A DNA stretch of 64,000 nucleotides from Rhinopomastus cyanomelas (taxonomy: Eukaryota; Chordata; Aves; Bucerotiformes; Rhinopomastidae), in assembly GCA_013400115.1 (NCBI GenBank), contig VXBP01000342.1, positions 2,113-66,112 on the forward strand. Reading direction: 5' to 3'. The translations under genes were made by a program, and so were the position numbers. Under the pieces are notes generated by a model. It was not told the DNA's origin. It searched no databases and worked only from the letters and a program-made list of their open reading frames with translations. This document shows positions 44,770-55,272 of the stretch, piece by piece (positions within the stretch are counted from its first letter, which is position 1; each line of letters starts with the position of its first letter).

Positions 44770-45464
44770 ACAATCCCTGCAGCTACAGACTTGGGGCAGG
44801 GTGGCTGGAAGACAGTCTGACAGAAAAGGACCTGAGGGTCCTAACTGACAGAAGGCTGAATATGAACCAGCAGGGTACCCAGGTGGCCAAGAAGTCCAGT
44901 GGCATCCTGGCCTGGATTAGAAACTGTGTGGCCAGCAGGAGTAGGGAGGTGATTGTCCTGCTATTCTCAGCACTGGGGAGGCTGCATCTTGAATCCTGGG
45001 TCCAGTTTTCGGCACCTGAGTACAAGGGAAACATAGAGATGTTGGAGTGAGTGCAAAGGAGGGCAACAAAGCTGGTTAAGGGTCTGGAGAATATATTTGA
45101 TGAGGAAAAATTGAGAGAGTTGGAGCTGTTTAGTTTGAGGAAGAGGAGGCTTAGGGGAGACCTCATAGAGATGTTGGTGCTGATCTCACAGGTAGTTAGT
45201 GACAGAAGCAGACAGCAGGGCTTCAGACTTTGACAGGGGAGGATTAGACTGGACATCAGGAAGAAATTCTTCCTGGAGGGAGTGTTCAGGTACTGTAATG
45301 GGCTGCCCAAGGTGGTAGTTGAGTCCCCATCCCTGGAAGAGTTTAAAAGATGCTTAGATGTAGTGTTGGGGCTCTGGTTTAGGGGTAAACTTGAGGAGTA
45401 GGACTGATGGTTGGACTTGATGATCCCACGTGCCTTTTCCAACCCTAATGATTCTATGATTCTA
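44770..45464 (+). mobile_element. CR1 fragment, type B, long
   Basis: Begins at YRLGAGWLEDSLTEKDLRVL and continues through NMNQQGTQVAKKSSGILAWI and LRELELFSLRKRRLRGDL. Stop near 45,050 (TGG to TGA in LEWVQ). A deletion in the KEHCGDVG region near 45,172. Ends CCTAATGATTCTATGATTCT. A 242-codon frame on the opposite strand is a shadow. Confidence 0.95.
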
Positions 45465-46375
45465 GGTAGAGAAAATAAAATAGAAAAAGGTGACAACATA
45501 CCAGCTCTCACTATTACCCTGAAACTATTAATTACTATTAATAACCCATCACTATTAATATTGAAAGTAACAAATGCTCTTAGAACTTGGAATAACTTCT
45601 ATACTAAATTTCTTCCTTGCATCACAAGGGTAATTCACTGTATTCACTCAGGCCCTATTTCCACACTGAGTAAAATATTGTTGAATGGTTATTCTAGCCC
45701 TATGCAGTGTTTATTAAGTCTATTAAATCCTCATGTTATTGTTTAATAGTCTTGTTTTAATAAAGCCTACTTGGTTTAAATGGTCTCAAATTAATTAGAG
45801 AAAGTAGAATAATACCTTAGTTTACACTCTAAAAGGATTCTAGGGGCCAGATTAATTAAAAATATGAGCCTATAGCTACTGGGTTTCCCCCACATCTTTA
45901 CCACGCTTTAAAATAACAGACTGCACTATTCCAGAGTAATTTTGCTGTTTTACCACTCTCAGAGGCTTCCCATAATCTCCTTCACAACCTGGGCCTCATA
46001 TTTCCTTTATAAATACTATATAATAAGGTCTGCAGTATCTGTGACACCCGTATTGCCCTGATACTAAGAGCAAAGTTGTATCAGAGAATGTTTCCTTTGG
46101 AGAAAGTGGCACTTTTTATCTGAGGGAAATAAAAAGCACTTCAAAGAAAAATGTCACAAAGAACAAACTACTCCGTTTGCAGTTTTCAGACTGTCTGGTT
46201 GAAGAGAAACATTTAGTGGTAAGGTTTTTGAAAAAAAACAAAAGATGTCTTTTTAAATGCTAAGAGGGAAGCACAGGGAAGATTTTAGTGACATGGAGAA
46301 GATTCCCTTTGGAGTTATCACCTGTTTGTGAGCTGCTCATCGATGGTGCAGGCACAAGCTCACAATCTCCTGCTG
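45465..46375. other. Unique spacer
   Basis: AT-rich with ATTACTATTAATA-type low complexity at about 45,530-45,560. No feature recognised. Confidence 0.5.
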
Positions 46376-46492
46376 TATCACAGAATCATTACAGACTGGA
46401 AGGGACCTCAAAAGATCATCTAGTTCAATCCCCTTGCAATAGCAGGATCACCTAGACCAAGTCACACAGGAACACATCCAGGCGGGTCTTGA
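46376..46492 (-). mobile_element. CR1 mini-tail (117 bases)
   Basis: Type A, single tail unit, through 'ACATCCAGGCGGGTCTTGA', the same variant as the nested copy at 47,776. Confidence 0.92.
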
Positions 46493-46552
46493 CAGTGAGA
46501 TAAAATGGTTGCTGATGTAGTGAAAGCTCCTGCTCCATTAGTCATCTTGGGA

Positions 46553-46660
46553 GATCACAGAAACACAGAACATTAGGGATTGGAAGGCATCTCAAAAGAT
46601 AATCTAGTCCAATCCCCTTGTTACAGCAGGACCATCTAGAACAAGTTGCACAGGAACATC
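46553..46660 (-). mobile_element. CR1 mini-tail (108 bases)
   Basis: Type A. Its 5' end (GTTGCACAGGAACATC) meets the 5' end of a plus-strand type B copy. Confidence 0.92.
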
Positions 46661-47027
46661 TATTTGAAGAAGAGGTGAGAGGAGACCTCATCACTCTCTA
46701 CAACTCCCTGAAAGAACATTGTGGAGAGGATATTGCTGGTCTCTTCTCACAAGCAATTAGTGATAGAACAAGAGGGAATGGGTTCAAGTTACAACAGGGG
46801 AGGTTTATACCTGATCTTAGGAAGAATTTCTTCCCAGAAAGGGTGGTCAGGCACTTGAGTATGCTTCCCAGGGAGGGAGTTGAGTCACCATCCCTGGATG
46901 TGTTTAAAGATGGTTTGAATGAGGTGTTGAGGGATGTGTTTTAGGGGTGAACTTGCAATGTAGGGTAGGTGGTTGGACTTGATGATCGCAGGGGTCTTTT
47001 CCAATCAGAGTGATTCTGTGATTCTGT
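46661..47027 (+). mobile_element. CR1 fragment, type B, head-to-head partner
   Basis: Frame 46,618-46,944 is open: RGDLITLYNSLKEHCGEDIA, KLQQGRFIPDLRKNFFPERV, VESPSLDVFKDGLNEVLRDV. Ends GAGTGATTCTGTGATTCTG. The upstream part of that frame is the reversed mini-tail read in chimeric fashion. Confidence 0.94.
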
Positions 47028-47164
47028 TCTTTCCAACCCCTAAAGATCTGTGTATCTGTGTGTAAAAATTGTGGGCTTCCATATTAATGGAATCATAGAA
47101 TCATTAAGGATTGGAAGAGACCCTGAAAGATTTTCCAGTGCAATCCCCCTGTGGAGTCTCTGGA

Positions 47165-48830
47165 TCTGCTAACCACCCCCATCCTGATCCACCCCAGGAT
47201 GCTGTTGACCCTCTTGGACACAAGAGCACACTGCTGGCTCATGGTCATCCTGCTGTCCACCAGGACCCCCAGGTCACTTTCTCCAACACTACTCTCCAAC
47301 AGATCAGTCCCCAGCCTATAGTGGTACCTGGGGTTGTTCTTACCCACATGCAAGACTCTACATTTATCCTTGTTATACTTCATTAAATTTTTCTCTGCCC
47401 AGCTCTCTAGCCTGTCCAGGTCTCACTACATTGCAGCACAGTCGGCAGGGGTGTTGGCAACACCACCAAGCTTTGTATCGTAAGCAAACTTGCTGACAGT
47501 GCACCCTAATCTCTCATCCAAGTAATTAATGAATAGATTGAATAGGACTGGGCCCAGTATAGACCTGTGGGAGCCTCCTAGACTCTGTCCCACTAACCAC
47601 AGCTCTCTGGCTTCTATCCTGCAGCCACTTCACAATCCACCTCATTACCCCGGTCATCCAGTCCACACTGCCTCAGTTTGGCTGTGAGGGTGCTATGTGA
47701 GACTGTGTAAAATGCCTTACTCAAGTCAAGATAGACCGTATCCACTGCCCTGTCATCATCTATCCACCTGGTTATCATAGAATCATAGAATCATTATGGA
47801 TTGGAAGAGACCTCGAAAGATCATCTAGTCCAATCCCCCTGCAACAGCAGGATCACCTAGACCAAGTCACACAGGAACACATCCAGGCGGGCCTTGAACA
47901 TCTCCATTGATGGAGACTCCACAACCTCCCTGGGCAGCCTATTCCAGTGCTCCGTCACCCTCACCGTGAAGAAGTTCCTTCTCATATTTATATGGAACCT
48001 CCTATGTTCCAATTTACAACCATTGCCCCTTGTCCTATCACTACATGACACTGAGAATAGCCTGGCTCCATCCTCCTGACACCCACCCCTCAAATATTTG
48101 TAGACATTATTGAGGTCATCCCTCAGTCTCTTCTTCTCCAAGCTCAAGAGACCCAGCTCCCTCAGCCTCTCCTCGTTATGCCCTCATAAAAGGCTTTCAG
48201 TTTGGTTTAGCATGTCTTCCCCTTGGTGAAGCCATGTTGACTGTCCCTAATGACCCTCTTGTCCTTGATGTGCCTAGAGACAAAGTGTAGGAAAAATTAT
48301 TCCATCACCTTTCCTGAGATGGAGGTGAGGTTGACCGGTCAATAGTTACCTTGGTCCTCCTTCTTACCATTTTTGAGTATTGGAGTGACATTTGCTATCC
48401 TGCAGTCTCTAGGCACATCTCCTGATCTCCATGACTTAGAAGAGATGGTGGTTCGTGGCTTGGCAATGACTTCTGACACCTCCCTTAGCACTTATGCATG
48501 CATCCCATCTGGGCTCATGGATTTATGTATATCCAGTTTGCTCAACTTATCCCTAACCCAGTGCTCATCAAGAAAGGCAGGCTCCTCTCTTGCTCTGACT
48601 TCCTCTGGAGCCTCAGCAGGTTGGGGTTTGATATCAGTACAGCTCCCAGAAGTATAGACAGAGGCAAAGAAGGTGTTCACTATTTCTGCTTTCTCTGTTT
48701 CCTCTGTCTCCAGGGCACCCACCTCATTCAGCAGGGGGCCTACATTGTCTTTAGTTTTATTTTCACCTGCAATGTATTTGAAGAAGACCTTTCTGTTGCC
48801 CTTGACGTCTCTTGCAAGGTTTAATTGGAC
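47165..48830 (-). pseudogene. CR1 ORF2 RT with FADD changed to FAYD
   Basis: Right to left: linker and RT entry (LNLARDVKGNRKVFFKYIAG, KLDIHKSMSPDGMHA), the PIF-like fingers, LFQSLM-type pieces, and the thumb at 47,093-47,383 (KYNKDKCRVLHVGKNNPRYH, RLGTDLLESSVGESDLGVLV). At about 47,475-47,487 the palm motif reads VSKFAYDTK. The first of the paired aspartates is Tyr, from a single G-to-T change. Several frameshifts and the nested CR1 break the frame. Confidence 0.9.
47776..48174 (-). mobile_element. Nested CR1, type A, with 5-base target duplication
   Basis: Inserted in RT sequence that reads 'CACCTGGTTATGCCCTCATA' when uninterrupted (as at 7,370). GTTAT occurs at 47,771-47,775 and again at 48,175-48,179. 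Frame 47,857-48,147 is open: KKRLRDDLNNVYKYLRGGCQ, KLEHRRFHINMRRNFFTVRV, VESPSMEMFKARLDVFLCDL. Young by both criteria. Confidence 0.95.
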
Positions 48831-48870
48831 TGGATGATCTTTAAGGTTTTTTCCAGCCTTATAATTACTG
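48827..48870 (+). mobile_element. 44-base CR1 end insertion with target duplication
   Basis: The old CR1 host should read GGTTTAATTCCAAGGAGGC (as at 8,008-8,026). Here 44 bases lie between two TAATT copies (48,822-48,826, 48,871-48,875). The insert runs GGACTGGATGATCTTTAAGG to CCAGCCTTATAATTACTG, which is a CR1 3' end and nothing more. Confidence 0.88.
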
Positions 48871-49094
48871 TAATTCCAAGGAGGCATTTGTTTTCCTAGT
48901 TCCATCCCTACATTCTCTCACCAGAGCCTTATAATATTCATTGTAGACTGATTCCTTTGCTAAAACCAGAAATAAATTAAAGACGAGGTGAGTTTCTTAA
49001 TGTCTGCCAATGCCCAGTATGGTACATGATAGCGCAGCAGAAGTGCCATTTTATTATGCTTTTCTTGGAGTTTAAATCTAAAAGAAAGTCCAAG

Positions 49095-49193
49095 ACTATC
49101 TGTGTGACTTGGTCTGGGTGCTCTGGCAGGGGTATTGATCTAGATGATCTTTTGAGTTCTCTTCCAATCCCTAATGTAGTATGATACTGTGAT
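49095..49193 (+). mobile_element. CR1 mini-tail (99 bases)
   Basis: Type A body with an ATGATACTGTGATG ending, resembling the type C tail unit. It abuts a minus-strand CR1. Confidence 0.9.
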
Positions 49194-49382
49194 GTGCAGG
49201 CAGGTTTCAAATGTGTCGAGAGAAGGACACTCCATAAACCCCCTGCAGAGCCCCTTCCACAGCCCTGTCCCCCTCACTTTGAGGAAGATCCTTCTCAGAT
49301 TTATGTGGAACTTCCTGTGTTCCAGGTTACACCCATGGCTGCCTGTCCTATCACTAGATGACAATGAGCCTGGCTCTATATA
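49194..49382 (-). mobile_element. CR1 fragment, type A, lacking its 3' end
   Basis: Starts in the 'CAGGCAGGTTTCAAATGTGT' region without tail and runs to 'GAGCCTGGCTCTATA'. Its last 90 bases may have been replaced by the opposing mini-tail. Confidence 0.92.
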
Positions 49383-50568
49383 GTGTCTGATTATTGTGAC
49401 TTTAAAGCTTATACAATAAGGATGTGAATCATGATTCTAATCTGTTTAGTCACCCTACCCACCTGAAAGATAAAGTTATCATAAATGTACATCCTGACTT
49501 CTTTCAGAACGGGTCCCAGTTTCAGCTGTGTCCTAGATGCTGCAATAATACAACTGGTGGTAAGTATTAAAATGAAGTGTACTGAAGTGTTTCATGGCAG
49601 TTGTGTTTTCCAGTACCAATAGCTCAAAGGCACAGACCATTTGTTGTTTATGGACATGGGAGAAAGGACTCAAATTCTCTCAGTATTGAAAACTGCAAAC
49701 TATCTACTCACAAGCTGAAGAAAATGTTATCCTGCTGCAGTTTTACTCAAGAGAAAGAAAACCAACCACCAAAACCTACGAAGTACCCCCAACAGAAAAC
49801 CAATCCTTTTTGTTTCCCAGTATTTGCAAGAAGAATTCAAGTGTGAAATGATCACAAATTAATTGTGGCTGTATAGCTCAGGCAGTGTTCATTGCACAGT
49901 CTGTTCTTCTGCTCTGAGATCTTCAATTCTGACTAAACAATTTGGATACTGCTGGCCCATATTGCTACCAGACACTGTTCTGAGAAACAGAAAATGCATC
50001 AGGGAGCAATGTGTCTTCCAGCTGGAGTATGAATCATACTTTTAGGATTTATATTTCTAAAGAGATTTTAAAATCAAAGAAAAGTGAGAAAACATAATAT
50101 GAGCTTTTAATGCCTGGATCTTGTAGATTTCAGGCTCTAAGGAGAATCATCAGTATGAAGATTACTATCATTTAGCTGTAGCTGGTTCATTTGTGACTCA
50201 GTTCAGTTTCTGTTTTCATATTAATGAACCAGAATGTGCACTGTTCTTGGCTGAACATCTATGCTTCTGTGCTTCATGACAATTAACAGCCCTGACATTG
50301 TATCTCAAGACAAAATGCGTATCTCAATGAACATCAAGACTGGTAGTAAGTGAAATGTCATCTGTCATGATTAACCCAGCTCTTTGATAATCCATTCTGA
50401 TAAGGACAAAATAGGCCCATTTCTTACCATATCCTAAGCTCATCTCTCCTTTTTTACACTATAATTGGTGTGCTAGCAACACTATCACCTGTCTATCTCT
50501 GCACTAAATAGGGCTAATTAGCTAGCAATAACAAACCCAAGTATGCACTCATTTGGAATGTGCAGCTT
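49383..50568. other. Unique spacer
   Basis: The largest repeat-poor stretch in the right half. No exon or RNA gene recognised. Confidence 0.5.
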
Positions 50569-50900
50569 AGAATCATAGAATAGCCGTGGGTTGAAAGGGA
50601 GCTTTAAAAGGTTTCCAGTCCAACCCCCCTGCAGGGAGCAGGGATGTCCTCAACTAGATCAGTTTTTCCAGAGCCTTGTCCAGCGTCACCTGGAATATTT
50701 CCAGATATACAGGTTGCCTCCGTGGGCAACCTGTTCCAGTGTTCCACCCACCTCCTGCTAAAGAACTTCTTCCTAACATCCCATTTCAATCTACCTTTCT
50801 CTCATGTGAAACCATCCTATCACTTCAGGCCTTGGTAAACAGTAAACAGTGCTTGTCCAATCTTCTTGTAGCCCCCTTCCAGGGACTGGAAGGTCATGGT
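50569..50900 (-). mobile_element. Old CR1 fragment, type E
   Basis: 'AATCATAGAATAGCCGTGGG', 'TCCAGTCCAACCCCCCTGCA' and 'AACATCCCATTTCAATCTAC' in reverse sense. Frame 50,604-50,789 keeps RKKFFSRRWVEHWNRLPTEA. Related to 58,155. Confidence 0.9.
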
Positions 50901-51647
50901 GTTTTTTAGTTAGACTATATGTGAGACATTAAGGATGAAAAGGGAAAGGTAGTGTCTGTGGATGTCTGCAAGTTTCTCGTGAGCATAGCTTAGCTAGGTA
51001 TTAACACTCTGTGCTATCAGCTGCATGAGTTTGCTGCCCTATTGTTCACATAGTGATAGCATTTCTCCTCTGCTAATTCAAAATAAGCAGGTTAGTTATC
51101 TGCTCCATTCCTTCAATTTTTTACCTCTCAAGAGGGTTCGCGTGGTATCTCCTAGAAGCCCTTTCCAAGGGGATTCAATCAATAGATGGTGCTTTTGCTG
51201 ACAATATTAACTGCAACTTTAGTTCAACAGAGGATTAGCTGCAGGAGAGGCTTCAGAAAGGGCCAGCTGTTGCCTATATTGTTGTGATGAAGTCTAATAA
51301 CTTACAGCAGTGGGAAGTTTAGAAAAGCACTCTCTCTCAAGCAGGGGCAAGTATGGCTGCAAATGCTCTGCTGACTGTAGCCTTAGTGCTTCCAGGAAAG
51401 TTGCAAAGACTGTTCTTGATGAAAAGTTTCTCTACACATTTACAAGGAATCTCAGGTAATCATCCAGTATTTTTCTCTTGTTGCTCCAGGTTAAGTGTCC
51501 AAAGGAAGTGTTTTTATACCCAAGTACTAAACTGGATGTTAGGAAACATTCAACAAGAATCTGTTTTCATTTTCAGTTTTTCTTTCTATTGTGTTGTTGA
51601 AAGAAGCTGGTGATTCCAGATGGTCCTGGGGTTTCTCAAACTTATGT
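50901..51647. other. Unique spacer
   Basis: Nothing recognised. The 86-codon frame at 51,353 has no motif. Confidence 0.5.
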
Positions 51648-52205
51648 TAGAAATAATGTTGCCAGCAGGAGTAGGGAGGTCATTGTCCCCCTGTATTGGG
51701 CACTGGTGAGGCCACATCTTGAGTATAGTGTCCAGCTTTGGGCACCTCAATACAAGAGAGATGTGGAGGTGCTGGAGCAGGTGCAGAGGAGGGCAACTAA
51801 GTTAGTGAAGTGCCTGGAGAATAAATCTGATGAGGAAAGACTGCAAGAGCTGGGGCTGTTTAGTTTGAAGAAGAGGAGGCTGAGAGGAGACCTCATCACT
51901 CTCTGCAACTACCTGAAAGGACCTTGTGGAGAGGTTGGTGTTGGTCTCTTCTCACAATTAGTGATAGGACAAGAGGGAATGGGTTCAAGTTACAACAGGG
52001 TAGGTTTAGACTTGATCTTAGAAGAATTTTTTCCCAGAAGGAGTGATCAGGCACTGGAATGTTCTTCCCAGGGAGGTGGCTGAGTTGCCACTCCTGGGGT
52101 TTAAAGATAGTTTGGATGAGGTTGTGTTTGAGGGGTGAATTTCTAATGTAGGGTAGATGGTTGTACTTGGTGATCTCGGGTGTCTTTTCCAACTGGAATG
52201 AATCT
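51648..52205 (+). mobile_element. CR1 fragment, type B
   Basis: Frame 51,610-52,083 open for 157 codons: LVRPHLEYSVQLWAPQYKRD, QRRATKLVKCLENKSDEERL, KKRRLRGDLITLCNYLKGPC. A 4-base loss near 51,955 (QAISDRTRG region) shifts it. Tail decayed to GAATGAATCTC. Confidence 0.95.
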
Positions 52206-52714
52206 CTCAAGTTTCTCCTTTCACCGGCAGGGAGTTAAGAGAATGGAGTTCCTTGGGTTTGCAGCAGTGACACAGAAATGTGTACCAACTTGTGGCAATA
52301 CTTGTTTTAATTATACAGATTTCATCTATGTATTTGTTTACTGCCTTACATTGGATATCTGGTCTCTTGAAAATCAGCATTGTAGTACTGACTTGAAATC
52401 AGCAGTGAGAGCCTTTTGTGTATCCTAAACAGAAATAGCTCAGTAACTCTGGTTTTAAAGTTTCTGTCAACTCTTTCATAATACCTTCAGAAACAAGGAC
52501 AGGTTCTGAAGGTTCTTTACATTTACAAGCAACCTGAGATGCTAGACAGCCAGAAAAGTGTTGGGAAGATGGGCATGGGGTGCTTGTATCATCATTAAGT
52601 GTGAACATCAGGATTGTTTTCGATAATTTGACAAAAACATTCAGTCAAAACAGCGGTTGGAGTTGATAAAAGCGATCATAAATTGCTGAGTACAGCTGGC
52701 TCTGTTGTAGTTGT
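52206..52714. other. Unique spacer
   Basis: Nothing recognised. Confidence 0.5.
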
Positions 52715-52838
52715 TAAAGATCGTTTGAATGAGGTGTTGAGGGATGTGGTTTAGGGGTGAACTTGTAAGGTAGGATAGATGGTTGGACTTGATGATCCCA
52801 GGGGTCTTTTCCAACGAGAGTGATTCTGTGATTCTGTA
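52715..52838 (+). mobile_element. CR1 fragment, type B, 124 bases
   Basis: From 'GTTGTTAAAGATCGTTTGAA' to GAGTGATTCTGTGATTCTG. Directly followed by a second plus-strand CR1. Confidence 0.92.
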
Positions 52839-52841
52839 ATG

Positions 52842-53052
52842 TATCAATACGAGAAGGAAATTCTTCCTAATGGGGGTGACAGAGCCCTGGATGGGGCTGT
52901 CCAGGGAGGTTGTGGAGTCGTCTTCTCTGGAGATGTTTAATACACACCTGGGTATGTTTCTGTGTGACTTGGTTTAGCTGATCCTGCTGTAGCAGGGGGA
53001 TTGGACTGGATGATCTTTAGAGGTCCCTTCCAATCCCTAATGTTCTGTGATT
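52842..53052 (+). mobile_element. CR1 fragment, type A, shared by both duplication arms
   Basis: Begins 'ATCAATACGAGAAGGAAATT'. Its last 80 bases (52,971-53,052), including private variants TGTAGCAGG and CTTTAGAGGTC and the tail TTCTGTGATTATTTCTCC, are the exact reverse complement of 63,920-64,000. Confidence 0.94.
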
Positions 53053-53526
53053 ATTTCTCCAAAGGGTTAAACAGGAAACAAACCCAATGACAACAAACCA
53101 CTGAACTACAAATATATGAGGGCATTGGATGATCCAATGATCAGATTCACCACTGCTGTGCATAGTGAAGGAACAATTGGTCAGCGTAGTTACTCACCCC
53201 TGGAATGAGGCTGCATATTGCAGCTGTCAGATACATTTCATGATGCTTCATGGCCTCCTCCTTCCAACAGACCTGCCCAAGACACAACCACACATAATGA
53301 GACATACAGGGATGATTAGTGTCTCTCATGTTCATTAACCCCAAAGTGCAGACATCTGTGTCTTGAATTGTCCTCTCTCCTCCAGCACATAGCCAGTCTT
53401 AGAAGAAAAATATATCCTCTCCCTCTTTTCACCTCCCATTTATCACTGAAGGTTTTTTGGTTTTCACAGAATCACAGAACATGATGCATTGTAAGGGACC
53501 TTGAAAGATTGTCCAGTCCAGTACCC
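52971..53526 (-). repeat. Inverted duplication, left arm
   Basis: Reverse complement of 63,285-64,000 without the 185-base insertion in that arm. Order on the minus strand: CR1 tail, about 410 bases of non-CR1 core (53,053-53,465), CR1 tail of opposite strand. The core differs from the other arm only by scattered substitutions and one short divergent patch (CAATTCAAGACACAGATG). At 53,527 the shared CR1 is cut and replaced by another, marking the arm's edge. Confidence 0.9.
53198..53272 (-). other. Exon-like 75-base open frame, left arm
   Basis: On the minus strand, TGTCTTGGGCAG precedes and GTGAGTAA follows. The 25 codons between read VCWKEEAMKHHEMYLTAAIC then SLIPG, with no stop. The length is a multiple of three. 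The sequence is identical in the other arm. I do not recognise the protein, and the pyrimidine tract before the AG is weak. It could be a stray exon of a duplicated gene or chance. Confidence 0.3.
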
Positions 53527-53527
53527 C
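53466..53527 (-). mobile_element. CR1 tail remnant, type A
   Basis: 'TCACAGAATCACAGAACATG' to 'AGTCCAGTACCCCTG'. It is the counterpart of the CR1 end at 63,285-63,340 and is head-to-head with the next fragment. Confidence 0.88.
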
Positions 53528-53671
53528 TGTGGAGTCACCTCTAGAGTAGTTTAAAACCCACCTGGCCGTGTTCCTACGTGACTGGATCTAGAGGATTCTG
53601 CTGTGGCAGGGGGATTGAACAAGATGATCTTTAGAGGTCCCTTCCAATCCCTAATGTTCTGTGATTATCTG
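53528..53671 (+). mobile_element. CR1 fragment, type A, 144 bases
   Basis: Starts 'TGGAGTCACCTCTAGAGTAG'. It carries the same private CTTTAGAGGTC and GTGATTATCT variants as 52,842-53,052, so the two may be copies of each other. Confidence 0.92.
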
Positions 53672-54212
53672 TGTTTTACAAAGCAGAGACAGTAATAAGA
53701 TTCTATGCAATAAGTAGGATAATTAAAAACATGATAAGACTTCTGTTTCTTGGTTTTTTTTTAAGTATTGATTTTAATGGGAAACTTACCACAATTAAAC
53801 TACTTCCTCAAAGTCTGAAGAAACTCATAAGGGTTTAAAAAAAACAATCAAAGGGAAGATGATAACAGTATGGTTTATTGGCCCAAATGCTTGGATTGAC
53901 CTAACAATTCCCTATCAAGGGCCAAGTTGCTAGGAAATATCTTTATTTTTCCCCATTTCCTCTACCAGATTTCCATAGAGGCTATTCACCTGTTTGTGAA
54001 AAGGTAGAAATTATTCTCTCATAAAAACCATTTGTGTGATAATGGGGAAACCAAAGTGTTATCCTTATTCCATTTCTCATGTGTAGAATATGATAAGGAG
54101 AGCCACATTATTTCTATGCAATATTCAACTTTCATAGTTCTAAGTTCTGATGGTGTCAGGATGACAGTATTTTGCATTTTTATACTGAAGAAATTGAAGT
54201 GAGATTTTACAA
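53672..54212. other. Unique spacer
   Basis: Nothing recognised. Confidence 0.5.
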
Positions 54213-54343
54213 GTACTCAGCACTGGTGAGGTAGCAGCTTGAGCCTTGGGTGAATTTTGTGGCACCTCAGAACAAGGGAGACACTGAGGGGCTGGAGTGA
54301 GTGCAGAGGAAGGCAAAGAAACTGGTTAAGGGCCTGGAGAATC
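54213..54343 (+). mobile_element. CR1 fragment, type B, truncated both ends
   Basis: 'TACTCAGCACTGGTGAGG' to 'GGGCCTGGAGAATCGCCATA'. Interrupted by a minus-strand CR1 whose tail sits at its cut end. Confidence 0.88.
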
Positions 54344-54528
54344 GCCATAGAATCATCATAGAATCTTCCTGGGCAGCCTGTTCCAGTGCTCTGTCACCCT
54401 CACTGTGTAGAAATTCCTTCTCATATTTATGTGGAACCTCCTGTGTTCCAGCTTCCAACCATTGGCCCTTGTCTATCACTGGATGACACTGCAAAGAGCC
54501 TGGCTCCATCCTCCTGACACTCATCTCT
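54344..54528 (-). mobile_element. CR1 fragment, type A, tail joined to body by a deletion
   Basis: Tail units (GAATCATCATAGAATC) are followed at once by 'TTCCTGGGCAGCCTGTTCC'. About 120 bases including the conserved 3' region are missing. The frame on the minus strand keeps ECQEDGARLFAVSSSDRQG. Confidence 0.9.
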
Positions 54529-54846
54529 ACTCAGGGTGCTCTTTAGTAAAGACTGTATTTTTCTTACATAGAGAGTTGAGGTTTGTTTCCTCCTTTCATT
54601 TAAACAATCTAGCGATGTCATGTGGTCACAAACACAAATAAAATCAATATTTTATTTCTTGAGTTACCATGGCATCTGTATTTCCTGCTCTTCTGGAGTT
54701 TTCCACTACAGGCTTGAACTGCCTGTATACATACTTGTTTTGGACTGGTTCATTAACATGAGTAGAGAAGCTTTGGGGATCCAATTCCATTTAAAGTAGA
54801 TGAAGTGATTTTCATACAATGTTTACAGCTAGAGAGCTGTAAAACT
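54529..54846. other. Unique spacer
   Basis: Nothing recognised. Confidence 0.5.
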
Positions 54847-55272
54847 CTAAAGGGAGTAGAACACCTCCTTGATGAGGATAGGCTGAGGGAGCTAGGTCTC
54901 TTGAGCTTGAAGAAAAGGAGACTGAAGGATGACCTCATTAATGTTGATAAATATGTGAAGGGTGGGTGTCAGGAGGACAGAACCAGGCTCTGCTCATTGT
55001 CACCTAGTAATCAGACAAGGGGCAATGGGTGTTAGCTGGAACATAGAAGGTTCCACATCAATATGAGAAGGGACTATTTCCCACTGAGGTTGGCAGAGCA
55101 CTTGAAGCAGCTGCCCAGTGGGGTTGTGGAGTCTCCTTCTCTGGAAATATTTAAAACCCACCTGGACTTGTTCCTGTGTGACTTGGTCTAGGTGATCCTG
55201 CTCTGACAGGGAGTTTGGGCTAAATGATCTTTCAAGGTCAGTCCTGATCCCTAATGTTCTGTGATTCTGTGA
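54847..55272 (+). mobile_element. CR1 fragment, type A, 3' part
   Basis: Frame 54,805-55,035: KGVEHLLDEDRLRELGLLSL, KKRRLKDDLINVDKYVKGGC, stop where GCK becomes GC-stop. Two-unit tail. Confidence 0.95.

Larger units (their letters stand above)
47090..48955 (-). mobile_element. Long old CR1 with two insertions inside
   Basis: The tail is at 47,090-47,152. A deletion then removes most of the C-terminal ORF2 and joins 'CAATCCCCCT' to 'GTGGAGTCTC' and 'TGGATCTGCTAACC'. RT sequence follows from 47,165 to about 48,600 and the linker to 48,955. A CR1 is nested at 47,776-48,174 and a 44-base CR1 end at 48,827-48,870. Confidence 0.95.

Noticed and set aside
44783..45511. 242-codon minus-strand frame as a gene
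   Set aside because: It is the reverse complement of a plus-strand type B CR1. The Ser- and Leu-rich translation is an antisense artefact.
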